From NCBI RefSeq assembly GCF_004127445.1, contig NZ_QEXM01000025.1:434001-498000 (forward strand): DNA of 64,000 nucleotides. The letters run 5' to 3'. Source of the stretch: Streptomyces alfalfae. GTDB taxonomy: Bacteria > Actinomycetota > Actinomycetes > Streptomycetales > Streptomycetaceae. A program made the position numbers and the translations under genes. Below, in pieces: positions 35,197 to 43,409 of the stretch. Positions within the stretch are counted from its first letter, which is position 1, and each line of letters opens with the position of its first letter. The notes under the pieces are model-generated. The model made no database searches. It had not been told where the DNA came from and was given only the letters and a program-made list of their open reading frames with translations.

Positions 35197-35302
35197 TCAG
35201 GGCATTTCCCCGGCTGGGGCGAGTTGTAGGGGCCCGGGAGGCGAAATGGGTCCGGTCGGGCTAGCGGTGCCGGTACCGGCGGGCCTGTGCTTCGATGCTC
35301 CG

Positions 35303-35860
35303 ATGAGACGAGACCGTGCCGCCGACGCGGCCGATGGCCACCCTGTCCTGTGCGTGCGGGAGCTGGGCGGTGAGCGGGACGTGGAGGCGTGCGTCGACGT
35401 GCTCGCCCAGGTGCACAAGGCCGATGGATACCCCGTCAACTGGCCCGCCGACCCCGGCGCGTGGCTCACCGGGACCGCCTCGTTCGGAGCCTGGGCGGCC
35501 GAGTTCGACGGGCGGATCGTGGGGCACGTGTCGCTGGCCCCTCATGCGGTGGGGGACGTGGCGCCCGGCCTGTGGAGCGCGCGTGCGGGCGTGGATGTGC
35601 GGACGACGGCCGTGGTGGGCCGTCTCTTCGTCGCGCCGGACGCGCGCGGCCACGGGATCGGGGCGCTCCTGATGGGGCGGGCGACCAGGGAGGCGCGGGC
35701 GCGCGAGCTGCATCCGGTCCTGGACGTCGTCTCCTCCGACGCCTCGGCCGCCGCGCTCTACGAACGCCTCGGCTGGCAGCTCCTCGACGTCGTCGAGCAG
35801 GAATGGCAGCCGGGCCAGCGGGTCACCCTGCGCTGCTACGCGGCGCCTCCGGCGGACTGA
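35303..35860 (+). CDS. GNAT-family N-acetyltransferase
   Basis: 185 residues. Acetyl-CoA binding signature VVGRLFVAPDARGHGIGALL (residues 109-128) with the R/Q-x-x-G-x-G/A core, and the C-terminal ASAAALYERLGWQLLDV typical of GNAT enzymes. Substrate unknown. It converges with and overlaps the end of the LysR gene by 38 bases. Confidence 0.85.
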   Translation: MRRDRAADAADGHPVLCVRELGGERDVEACVDVLAQVHKADGYPVNWPADPGAWLTGTASFGAWAAEFDGRIVGHVSLAPHAVGDVAPGLWSARAGVDVRTTAVVGRLFVAPDARGHGIGALLMGRATREARARELHPVLDVVSSDASAAALYERLGWQLLDVVEQEWQPGQRVTLRCYAAPPAD

Positions 35861-36815
35861 CGTCACGGGGCGGGGCCTCCGGGTGCTCGGCCCCGGGAGC
35901 CGGCGGGGCCTCGCCCAGCGCCTGGGCGGTCGCCGTCCGCAGGGCGTCCAGGAGGCCTCGTAGGGCGGGCCGCACCGGCGTGCCGCCGCGGATCGCCGCG
36001 TGGATCGACCTGACCGGCCGCGGGCCGGTGACCTCCCGTACGACCACGTCGGGGCGGTGGCCGCCCGCGAGGCCGAGTTCGGGGATCAGGGTGACGCCGA
36101 GACCGGCGGCGACCAGGCCCTGTGCCGTGGCGTAGTCGCCGCTCTCCACCACGAAGTCGGGGGTGAAGCCGGCCGCCGCGCAGGCGTCGAGCACCGGGTC
36201 GAGGCACGGGCCCGGCGTCTCGCCCGCGACCCAGGGCTCCTCGGCCAGCTCGGCGAGGTCGAGCACGGGGCGCGCGGCGAGGCGGTGGCCGGCCGGGAGC
36301 ACCGCGCGGTAGTGGTCCTCCAGAAGGTGCACGAAGCGGACGCCGTCCACCGCCGCCGCGTCCCGGCCCCTGACCACCAGCGCCAGGTCGGCGCGCCGCG
36401 CCGCGACCTCCGGCACCGGGTCGGCGGGTTCGAACAGCTTCAGCTCCACCTGTACGCCGGGCTGGGCGCGCCGCAGCGCGGCGAGCGCCGGGGCGACCAG
36501 GGGCGCGCCCGCGGTGGCGAAGTACCGCATCGAGACGCGGCCCGTGCGCCCCGCCCGCAGCTCGGCCAGGGCCGTCTCCGCCTCGGCGGCGTGGCGGCCG
36601 ATGGCCGTCGCGTACTCGGTCAGCGTCCGGCCCGCCTCCGTGGGGCGCACCCCGCGTCCCGTCCGTTCGAGGAGGGCGATGCCCGCCTCCTTCTCCAGGG
36701 CCGCCATCTGCTGGCTGACGGCGGAGGGGGTGTAGCCGAGGTTGCGGGCCGCCGCGGTGACCGAGCCACTGGCGACCACCGCCCGCAGGATCTGCATGCG
36801 CCGCATGTCGAGCAT
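35823..36815 (-). CDS. LysR-family transcriptional regulator
   Basis: 330 residues. N-terminal helix-turn-helix MRRMQILRAVVASGSVTAAA followed by RNLGYTPSAVSQQMAALEKE. The substrate-binding domain covers about 90-290. It is divergent from a DMT-family exporter, the classic LysR-target arrangement, with 166 bases between the starts. The 3' end overlaps the acetyltransferase gene. The C-terminal 40 residues are Pro/Glu-rich and family-atypical. Confidence 0.9.
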   Translation of the reverse strand: MLDMRRMQILRAVVASGSVTAAARNLGYTPSAVSQQMAALEKEAGIALLERTGRGVRPTEAGRTLTEYATAIGRHAAEAETALAELRAGRTGRVSMRYFATAGAPLVAPALAALRRAQPGVQVELKLFEPADPVPEVAARRADLALVVRGRDAAAVDGVRFVHLLEDHYRAVLPAGHRLAARPVLDLAELAEEPWVAGETPGPCLDPVLDACAAAGFTPDFVVESGDYATAQGLVAAGLGVTLIPELGLAGGHRPDVVVREVTGPRPVRSIHAAIRGGTPVRPALRGLLDALRTATAQALGEAPPAPGAEHPEAPPRDVSPPEAPRSSAG

Positions 36816-36981
36816 GCGACCAGTATGGCGACGGGAGCGCGGGCGGACGGGGCGGCGGCGTGACCGACGCAGATGTAGCAGACCTTAATTCTGAGTGCAT
36901 TTCTTTTCGCTTGTCTTACGGGTCGGGGCGGAGGACCGTTTCCAGGGACCCCACACCCGCCGCTCCCGACGGAGGCGAGCC

Positions 36982-37944
36982 ATGTTCAGCGGCCCCCGCG
37001 CCCCTCTCGTCCGCATCGCCGTCCTCGCCCTGCTCTGGGGCTCCGGCTTCCTCTGGATCAAGCTCGCCCTCGACGGCGGCTTCGCCCCGCTGCACCTCAC
37101 GATCATTCGGTGTGCGCTCGGCGCCGCCGTGCTGCTCGTCCTCGCCCGCTCGGCCGGGCAGCGCATGCCGCGGGACCGCGGGGTCTGGGGCCATCTCGTC
37201 GTGGCCGCCCTCCTCTGCAACGCCCTGCCGTTCTTCCTCTTCGGCCTCGGCGAGCAGACCGTCGACTCGGGCGTGGCGGGCGTCCTGAACGCGACGACGC
37301 CCCTGTGGTCCCTGGCCATCGGCCTGATGCTGCGCACCGAACGCCGCCTGGGACCGCTCCGCCTCGCCGGACTGCTCCTCGGCTTCGCGGGAACGCTGCT
37401 GATCTTCGCGCCCTGGCAGCAGACGGGGCTCGCGAGCCGGGGCGCGCTGGCCCTGCTCGCCGCCGCCGTCAGCTACGCCGTCGCCTTCGCCTACATGGCC
37501 CGCCACCTCGTCGCCCGCGACTCCGCGCCGCTCGCGCTCTCCGCCGCGCAGCTCCTGACCGCGACGGGGCTCACCACACTCGCCCTGCCCGCCGCCCCCG
37601 GGGGCGGTTTCTCGCCGACGCCGACCGGGATCGTCGCGGTCGGCGTCCTCGGCACGCTGGGCACGGGCGTCACCTTCCACCTCAACTCCCGGCTGATCGC
37701 CGACGAGGGGCCCACCGCCGCCGCCACCGTCGGCTATCTGCTGCCGGTCGTCTCCGTCGCGCTCGGCGCGCTCGTCCTGGGCGAGGACATCGGGCCGCGG
37801 GTCGTCGTCGGCATGGCGGTGGTGCTCGCCGGGGTGGGGCTGAGCCGTGGCGGCGAGGGGCGGCGCGAGCCGGCGGCCCGGACGCTCAGCCGCCCGCGCC
37901 CCGGCCCAGCAGCGAGCGCACCGCCGAGCGGTCGACGTTCGTGA
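36982..37944 (+). CDS. EamA/DMT-family transporter
   Basis: 320 residues with ten membrane segments in two EamA repeats. IAVLALLWGSGFLWIKLALD is the first segment with the family Trp-Gly, and GLLLGFAGTLLIFAP closes the first half. It probably exports amino acids or metabolites and is likely controlled by the divergent LysR protein. GGAGG 7 bases before ATG 36982 decides the start over an upstream in-frame ATG at 36895. The 3' end overlaps the convergent sensor-domain gene by 59 bases. Confidence 0.88.
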   Translation: MFSGPRAPLVRIAVLALLWGSGFLWIKLALDGGFAPLHLTIIRCALGAAVLLVLARSAGQRMPRDRGVWGHLVVAALLCNALPFFLFGLGEQTVDSGVAGVLNATTPLWSLAIGLMLRTERRLGPLRLAGLLLGFAGTLLIFAPWQQTGLASRGALALLAAAVSYAVAFAYMARHLVARDSAPLALSAAQLLTATGLTTLALPAAPGGGFSPTPTGIVAVGVLGTLGTGVTFHLNSRLIADEGPTAAATVGYLLPVVSVALGALVLGEDIGPRVVVGMAVVLAGVGLSRGGEGRREPAARTLSRPRPGPAASAPPSGRRS

Positions 37945-38653
37945 GGCCGCGCACCAGCTTCGGGGTGAGGAGGACGACGACGGCGCCGATGAGCGCCACG
38001 GCCGCGATCTGGGCGGGCGAGGTGATGTGGTACTGGTGCCGCTCACCGCCGGACGTGAAGTCGTAGACGCGGTAGCCGGGCCAGCCGACGTAGCGGTGGA
38101 AGACCCAGGAGTACGTGGGGAAGAGCGCGAGCGCCCAGCCGGTCGCGAAGACCGTCACCGTCAGGACGAAGCTGACCACCCGCCAGGGGAACATCACGGC
38201 CTGGAACAGCAGCGCCTTCCACCCCGCCGTGTCCGCGAGGCGCGCCCGTGTCCAGGCCCACCGGCCGCGGCCCCGCGGCAGGTCGAGCGCGGCGGGTCCC
38301 TTGACGGCAAGACCGAGCGCCCTGCGCGCCCGGCCGCGCTCGGCGGCCCCGAGCCCCCGCGCCCCCGCGAGGAGCACGGCGAGCACGGGCAGCCCGAGCA
38401 CGGTGACGAGCAGCCCCGCCCCCAGCGCGAACCCGGTGACGGCGAACACGAACCCGGCGATCGCCACGGGCAGCGAGACCAGCACGTGGCCGATCTCCCG
38501 GAACGTGCCGGCGGCGAACGGCGCCCGCCAGAACCCGGCGGACGCCTCACCACCGAAGGCGGCGGCCCTCCGCGGCGGGGCGTCGGGGCACGGCCCGGCG
38601 TCCGGGTGACCGGCGTACGGGCGGGTGGTGTGCGGCAGGGTCTCGGTGCTCAT
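37886..38653 (-). CDS. Stand-alone membrane sensor-domain protein
   Basis: 255 residues. This is the four-helix membrane Sensor domain normally fused to DesK-like histidine kinases: FREIGHVLVSLPVAIAGFVF, GLLVTVLGLPVLAVLLAG, a cytoplasmic helix pair, then VVSFVLTVTVFATGWALALF. No kinase domain follows, so it may be a partner of an unlinked kinase. Start ATG 38653. Expected length for the sensor alone. Confidence 0.8.
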   Translation of the reverse strand: MSTETLPHTTRPYAGHPDAGPCPDAPPRRAAAFGGEASAGFWRAPFAAGTFREIGHVLVSLPVAIAGFVFAVTGFALGAGLLVTVLGLPVLAVLLAGARGLGAAERGRARRALGLAVKGPAALDLPRGRGRWAWTRARLADTAGWKALLFQAVMFPWRVVSFVLTVTVFATGWALALFPTYSWVFHRYVGWPGYRVYDFTSGGERHQYHITSPAQIAAVALIGAVVVLLTPKLVRGLTNVDRSAVRSLLGRGAGG

Positions 38654-38800
38654 GGCAGGCCTCGGATCGTCGCGGTTGGGGAGCGGGGGACGTGCTTTTC
38701 CGGCACGCCCCACGCTCGTCGATCCGCGCCCCCGGCGACATACGGCGACCAGGTGTCCCGGGGGTGGTGTCAGGCCCCCTGCCCGACCTCGCCGGCCGGG

Positions 38801-40255
38801 TCAGCCCTGCAGCACGTCGCCGAAGTAGGACAGGCCCGAGGGGCCGCCGACCGCACCGGCGCCGAACGACGTCGAGCCCGTCGCCGTGATCCCCGAGGCG
38901 GTGGACTTGAAGAGCCAGACGGCGCCGGCGCCGTCGTTCTCGTGCGCGGCCCCGGCCACCAGCTCGGCGCGGCCGTTGCCGTCCACGTCCGTGAGCTGGA
39001 CGGCGCCGCCGAAGTTGTCCATCCGCTCGGCCGTGCCGGGGACGCCCGAGGTGCTCTGCGAGAAGGCCTTGGCGCCGGTGCCGGTGAGACCGCGCGCCGA
39101 GCCGCGCAGCACGACGACGGAGCCCGCCTTGGCCGCGGAGCCGACGGTCTCGGACTCCGCGCCGACCGCGATGTCGGTGTACCCGTCGCCGTTGGTGTCG
39201 CCCGCGGAGAGGCTCCAGCCGAAGGCGTCGCCCTTCTCGGCGGCGCCGGGCACGCCCGAGGTGGCCTGGGTGACGCGCACCGGGGTGCGGGTGCTCAGAC
39301 CGGCCGCGGCGCCGTACGTCACGGTGACCGCGCCGCCCTTGCCGCCGTTCGGCTCGTCGGTCGACTTCTCCATGAAGTTGCCGGTGACGAGGTCCCCGTA
39401 GCCGTCCTTGTCCACGTCGGCGATCGTCGCGGCGTAACCGCCCGCGACCTTGCCCGCGGGCTCCGGCGTCGTGCCGCCCGTGTAGAGGACGCTGCGGGTG
39501 CGGTAGCCCTCGCCGTGCTCCTCCTGGCCCATGATCAGCAGATCGGTGGCGGCGTCGCCGTTCACGTCACCGGCGACGATCCGGTCGGTGTTGATGCCGG
39601 TCGCCCCGTAGGTGTCGATGCCCGTGCGCTTCACGGCCTTCCCGGTGCGCGAGATCGGGCCCTTGAAGAGGTTCAGCTCGGGGGAGGCGAGGTTGGCGGC
39701 GGCGAGGTCGGTCCTGCCGTCGCCGTCGAAGTCCCCGGTGGCCACCGACCAGCCCAGTTCGTGACGGTTGGCGGGCAGGGGCGAGGTGATGTCCGTGGCC
39801 TTCTTGAGACCGCTCGCGCCGCCCCAGATCACGGTGAGCGCGCCGGAGTCGTCGGTGCTGCCGATGCGCTCGGCGTGCACGCCGACGACCAGGTCGGTGT
39901 AGCCGTCGTCGTCGAGGTCGCCGGAGGTCAGCCGGTCACCGAAGTACTCGCTGCTCTCGGGAGTGCCCGGGATGCCGGAGGTCGCCTGGCTGATCAGCGT
40001 GTGCTTGGTGGTGTCGAGGCCGCGCGCGGTGCCGTAGACGACGGCGACGTAACCGGCGCCGGACTTCCCCGAGATCCTGGCGGTCGGGGCCGCTATGGCG
40101 AGGTCGCCGTAGCCGTCGCCGTTGAAGTCGGCGCGTATCCGGTCCTCACCGGGCGCGGGCGCGGCGCCGGCCGGCGAGGAGCCCGCGGCGAGCAGGGAAC
40201 CGGTCAGGGCGGCCGTGGCGGCACAGGCCAGGGCCATACGGAACTTCTGGGGCAT
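38801..40255 (-). CDS. Secreted FG-GAP repeat (integrin-like beta-propeller) protein
   Basis: 484 residues. Signal peptide MALACAATAALTGSLLAAGS. The mature part has seven calcium-loop repeats: DFNGDGYGDLAIAAP, DLDDDGYTDLVVGV, DFDGDGRTDLAAAN, DVNGDAATDLLIMG, DVDKDGYGDLVTGN, DTNGDGYTDIAVGA and DVDGNGRAELVAGA, enough for a closed seven-bladed propeller. Each loop carries the DxDxDG-type ligands. The role is probably extracellular adhesion or carbohydrate binding. AGGAGAG precedes ATG 40255. Confidence 0.9.
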   Translation of the reverse strand: MPQKFRMALACAATAALTGSLLAAGSSPAGAAPAPGEDRIRADFNGDGYGDLAIAAPTARISGKSGAGYVAVVYGTARGLDTTKHTLISQATSGIPGTPESSEYFGDRLTSGDLDDDGYTDLVVGVHAERIGSTDDSGALTVIWGGASGLKKATDITSPLPANRHELGWSVATGDFDGDGRTDLAAANLASPELNLFKGPISRTGKAVKRTGIDTYGATGINTDRIVAGDVNGDAATDLLIMGQEEHGEGYRTRSVLYTGGTTPEPAGKVAGGYAATIADVDKDGYGDLVTGNFMEKSTDEPNGGKGGAVTVTYGAAAGLSTRTPVRVTQATSGVPGAAEKGDAFGWSLSAGDTNGDGYTDIAVGAESETVGSAAKAGSVVVLRGSARGLTGTGAKAFSQSTSGVPGTAERMDNFGGAVQLTDVDGNGRAELVAGAAHENDGAGAVWLFKSTASGITATGSTSFGAGAVGGPSGLSYFGDVLQG

Positions 40256-40474
40256 GCGGGGTCTCTCCTGCGGCGGCATGCGGAGCCCTGGAGGCGGGCG
40301 TTCCGCTACGAAGGGTGCCCACGCGCGTGTGCGTCCCGCCGCCCGCTTCATGCGGGGCCGTGGACGCGCACGCGCGCGTGGGCGATGCGCTGGGCGATCA
40401 AGAGACCTTCGACGGGGCGTGAGGGTTGTACAGCGGTCCGCCCCGCGACGCCGGGCATATCCCAACGACAGGCC

Positions 40475-41173
40475 CTAGGTGGGCGGGTCGATGACCTCTT
40501 GGGCGATCTCGGGCAGCGGGCGCCCGGTCACGAAGGCGGAGGCCCGCAGATGGGCGAGCGCCTCCTCCGGGGTGATGTGCAGGCGGTCGGCGAGCTTGCC
40601 GGTGGCCTGGTGCGTGGTGCCCCAGTGGGTGTCGATCTGCTCGGCGGGCTCCCAGAGGGGCAGCTCCCCGTGGGCCAGCAACTGCCAGAAGGCGGGCAGC
40701 ATGACCTTGGCGATGGTGTCCGCGGCCGTCTCGGCCTGCTCGGCGGTCCCCTCGTCGAGGACCAGCGGCTCGTGCCGGAGGAGCTCCACCGAGCCGAACA
40801 CCTTGTCGTCGAAGGAGAGCGGAAAGGCGTACACGGCTCCGACCTGCCTCAGCTCGCTCTGCATCGCGGCCTCGAACAGCGGCCAGCGCGGCAGCGGACG
40901 CCTGAAGTCGCTGACCAGTACGGGCTCACCGCTGGTCACGGCCGTCACGCAGGGCCCCTCGGCCGCGAGGAACTGCAGCTCCTCCAGGCGGAGCGACAGC
41001 GTGTTCGAGGCGCACAGCAACTGGCGGTAGGGGGTGTCGGTCAGGAAGGACAGACTGGCCCCGTCGACCGGCAACCCCTCGCACAGCGCCTCGCACAGGC
41101 GCCGCGGCAGATCCTCGGCGTCGTCGGCCGCGGCGGACAGAACCAGGTCCGCCGCCGTGAACCGCTCCGTCAT
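40475..41173 (-). CDS. GAF-ANTAR regulatory protein
   Basis: 232 residues. GAF domain about 15-150 (SELRQVGAVYAFPLSFDDKV), then an ANTAR-type RNA-binding tail (residues about 175-232) with EEALAHLRASAFVTGRPLPE. ANTAR proteins bind paired hexaloop hairpins and prevent termination. The first part of the ANTAR helix is less typical, so RNA binding is likely but not certain. The ATG overlaps the TGA of the possible upstream gene at 41170. Confidence 0.8.
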   Translation of the reverse strand: MTERFTAADLVLSAAADDAEDLPRRLCEALCEGLPVDGASLSFLTDTPYRQLLCASNTLSLRLEELQFLAAEGPCVTAVTSGEPVLVSDFRRPLPRWPLFEAAMQSELRQVGAVYAFPLSFDDKVFGSVELLRHEPLVLDEGTAEQAETAADTIAKVMLPAFWQLLAHGELPLWEPAEQIDTHWGTTHQATGKLADRLHITPEEALAHLRASAFVTGRPLPEIAQEVIDPPT

Positions 41174-41748
41174 GGCGCTCCCATTCCGCGCTCAACAGCG
41201 CCTCGTCCCGCGCTTTCCGGCTCTGGCAGGGCTTTGTCCGGCGCTCCGCGGCGCCTCGTCCCGCGCTCTCCGGCTCCCGGTAGTGCTGCGTCCGGCGCTT
41301 GGCAGCGCCTCGTCCTGCGAACAGGTGGCACCCGGGTACCCCTGGTTCCGTACCGCACTCGCCGGGGACATGGGGGATATGTCCGGAGGTGACGCGTGGG
41401 CGTCCGGACAGCCGCCCCGTCGCGGCCGAATCGCGCTCTGGCGCGGGCGGGTGAACTGAGCTGTACTGCGGGGGAAGGCGGCACCGGGTGAACGGGGTTC
41501 ACCTGTCCCGGGCCGCCTGCTGCCGCGCCCCGCGCCCGCCGCGGGGGTCCGCGCGCACGCCGAGCCCCCTGACCCCGGGCCCACCGCACCGACCCGCGCC
41601 CCGTCCTCCGGCCCGCGCACGGCCGGGACGTGCTCCCGCTCGTCCCGGACGGACCGACGAGGACGTCAGATGCGAGGGCGGCCCGGAGGGGAGCCGCACC
41701 GTCCTCGTCGATGGCCGCCGCCAGGACCGTGAGCCCGACGGCGGCCAT
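41170..41748 (-). CDS. Possible gene of unknown function
   Basis: 192 residues on the minus strand. It starts AAVGLTVLAAAIDEDGAAPL after a strong GGGGAGGGG site, and its TGA overlaps the ATG of the GAF-ANTAR gene as ATGA. Against it: the second half is Arg/Pro/Ala-rich and runs through a 54-bp tandem repeat, as expected for a spurious frame. No domain is recognised. It may be a decayed gene. Confidence 0.3.
   Translation of the reverse strand: MAAVGLTVLAAAIDEDGAAPLRAALASDVLVGPSGTSGSTSRPCAGRRTGRGSVRWARGQGARRARGPPRRARGAAAGGPGQVNPVHPVPPSPAVQLSSPARARARFGRDGAAVRTPTRHLRTYPPCPRRVRYGTRGTRVPPVRRTRRCQAPDAALPGAGERGTRRRGAPDKALPEPESAGRGAVERGMGAP
41198..41320. repeat. 53-54-bp tandem repeat upstream of the GAF-ANTAR gene
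   Basis: The motif GCGCCTCGTCC recurs at 41198, 41251 and 41305 with similar intervening sequence, making about 2.3 units. It lies directly upstream of the GAF-ANTAR start. Confidence 0.7.
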
Positions 41749-41828
41749 CCCCTCCCCGCGCTCACGGCTCTCCGAGCCGCCCGCTCCGGGGGGCCTACGC
41801 GTCCGGCCCCTGCCGCCCGTCCCCCGTC

Positions 41829-42398
41829 CTACTCGTCCTGCTCGTCCTGCTCGGGGCGCTCGTCGTGCTCGGGTCGCCGGCCCTGCTCGGGTCGCTGGTT
41901 CTCTCGTGTCCGCGCCTGGTGGCGGCGGGCCTTGAGCCGGTTCCCGCAGGTCTTCATCGAGCACCACCGCGCGGCGTTGGCGCGGCTGCGGTCCAGGAGG
42001 AAGAGGCGGCACTCGGGGTTCCCGCAGGGCCGCAGGCGGCCGGGCATGCGCTCCTTGACGTCCGCCCAGGCGAGTACGAGTTCCACGGCGAGCCTGCGCT
42101 CGGGCGGCACCTCCAAGCGCCACGCGACGCCCGCCGGGCCGGGTTCGGGGACGCGGCGGACGCCCGCGAGGACCTGCCGCAGCCGGTGCGGGCCGGACTC
42201 CGTCGAGGCGCCCGTCTCGACGGCCTGGAGCGCGTCACGGGCGGTGCGCAGCCATCGGCGCTCCTCGTCGCCGCCGATGCCGCCGTGCTCCAGCGCCCAC
42301 CGCTCCAGTTCGTGGTCGTCACGCCACAGGTCGTGAGGCCGGCCGTCCACGACGGGGGTGCTGTTCAGCGCCCGCATCAGGGCCTGGTCGTCGAGCAT
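41829..42398 (-). CDS. CGNR zinc-finger (ABATE) transcription factor
   Basis: 189 residues. The C-terminal CGNR zinc finger is complete: CGNPECRLFLLDRSRANAAR, then WCSMKTCGNR with four cysteines. The N-terminal part is the ABATE stress-sensing domain. The tail is Glu/Gln/Arg-rich. It is divergent from an alpha/beta hydrolase and likely controls it. Start ATG 42398 has GGAGG and GAGG upstream; an ATG at 42428 has none, and using it would put a rare TTA (bldA) codon at position 3. Confidence 0.85.
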   Translation of the reverse strand: MLDDQALMRALNSTPVVDGRPHDLWRDDHELERWALEHGGIGGDEERRWLRTARDALQAVETGASTESGPHRLRQVLAGVRRVPEPGPAGVAWRLEVPPERRLAVELVLAWADVKERMPGRLRPCGNPECRLFLLDRSRANAARWCSMKTCGNRLKARRHQARTRENQRPEQGRRPEHDERPEQDEQDE

Positions 42399-42417
42399 CG
42401 ACCTCACCTCATCCTCC

Positions 42418-42508
42418 ACTAACTTCATCAAGGCGTTTGACAGGTTACTCCAGCGGCGGTCTACTGGTCGCCCGGCAGTAACCACCAAGATGCCTCGAAG
42501 AGGTTAGT
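42418..42508. promoter_or_regulatory. Nested inverted repeats in the CGNR/hydrolase divergent promoter
   Basis: ACTAAC (42418-42423) and GTTAGT (42503-42508) form an outer pair, GGTTACT (42443-42449) and AGTAACC (42477-42483) an inner pair. Both have their centre at 42463. The four sites share GTTASt-like sequence, which suggests two dimers or a looped complex, presumably of the CGNR protein. Confidence 0.6.
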
Positions 42509-42509
42509 A

Positions 42510-43409
42510 ATGGCTGAGGTCCGCCACCAGTACGCGTCCGTGCGGGGACACCGCGTCTTCTACCGCGAGGCGGGAGCCCCCGACGCGCCCACGCTCGTCC
42601 TGCTGCACGGCTTCCCGTCCAGCTCGCGCATGTTCCGCCAGCTCATCCCGGCGCTGGCCGACCGGTTCCACGTCATCGCCCCCGACCACCTCGGCTTCGG
42701 CAACTCCGACGTCCCGCCCGTGGACGAGTTCACGTACAGCTTCGACTCCCTGACGGACATCACCGAAGCCCTCCTGGCCCAGCTCGGCATCGCCCGCTAC
42801 GCCGTGTACGTCCAGGACTACGGCGCCCCCATCGGCTGGCGGCTGGCCCTGCGCACCCCGGACGCGATCACCGCGGTGATCACACAGAGCGGCAACGCCT
42901 ACGAGGACGGCTTCGTACCGGACTTCTGGGCGCCGGTCTGGGCGTACGGCGAGAACCCGGGCCCCCTGACCGAGCCCGCCGCCCGCACCGCCCTCTCGCT
43001 CGACGCCATCCGCTGGCAGTACCTGCACGGAGTGGCGCGGCCCGAGCTGGTCGACCCCGACACCTGGGCCGCCGACCACCGCGAGGTCAACCGCCCCGGC
43101 CAGGACCTCGTACAGCTCACCCTGTTCCGCGACTACCGCAGCAACCGGCCGCTCTACCCCGAGCTGCACGCCTACTTCCGGGAGAGCCGGGTCCCCCTCC
43201 TCGCCGTCTGGGGCGAGGGCGACGAGATCTTCGGCCCGGACGGCGCGCGCGCCTTCGCGAGGGATCTGCCGGACGCGGAGATCCACGTGATCCCCGGGGG
43301 CGGCCACTTCCTGCTCGAAAGCCATCTGGACACCGTGGCGGGGTACATACGGGGGTTCCTGACCACGGCCACGGCCACGTCGGCGGCGGCGAAGCCGCTG
43401 GGTTCCTAG
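42510..43409 (+). CDS. Alpha/beta hydrolase, haloalkane dehalogenase/epoxide hydrolase type
   Basis: 299 residues. Oxyanion-hole motif LLHGFPSSSRMFR (residues 31-43), nucleophile elbow VYVQDYGAPIGWRLAL with Asp near 102 instead of Ser, acid in GEGDEIFGPDG near 237 and His in PGGGHFLLES near 265. An Asp nucleophile indicates an epoxide hydrolase or dehalogenase reaction rather than an esterase. Regulated probably by the divergent CGNR factor. Its stop shares the palindrome CCTAGG with the stop of the convergent HNH gene. Confidence 0.88.
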   Translation: MAEVRHQYASVRGHRVFYREAGAPDAPTLVLLHGFPSSSRMFRQLIPALADRFHVIAPDHLGFGNSDVPPVDEFTYSFDSLTDITEALLAQLGIARYAVYVQDYGAPIGWRLALRTPDAITAVITQSGNAYEDGFVPDFWAPVWAYGENPGPLTEPAARTALSLDAIRWQYLHGVARPELVDPDTWAADHREVNRPGQDLVQLTLFRDYRSNRPLYPELHAYFRESRVPLLAVWGEGDEIFGPDGARAFARDLPDAEIHVIPGGGHFLLESHLDTVAGYIRGFLTTATATSAAAKPLGS

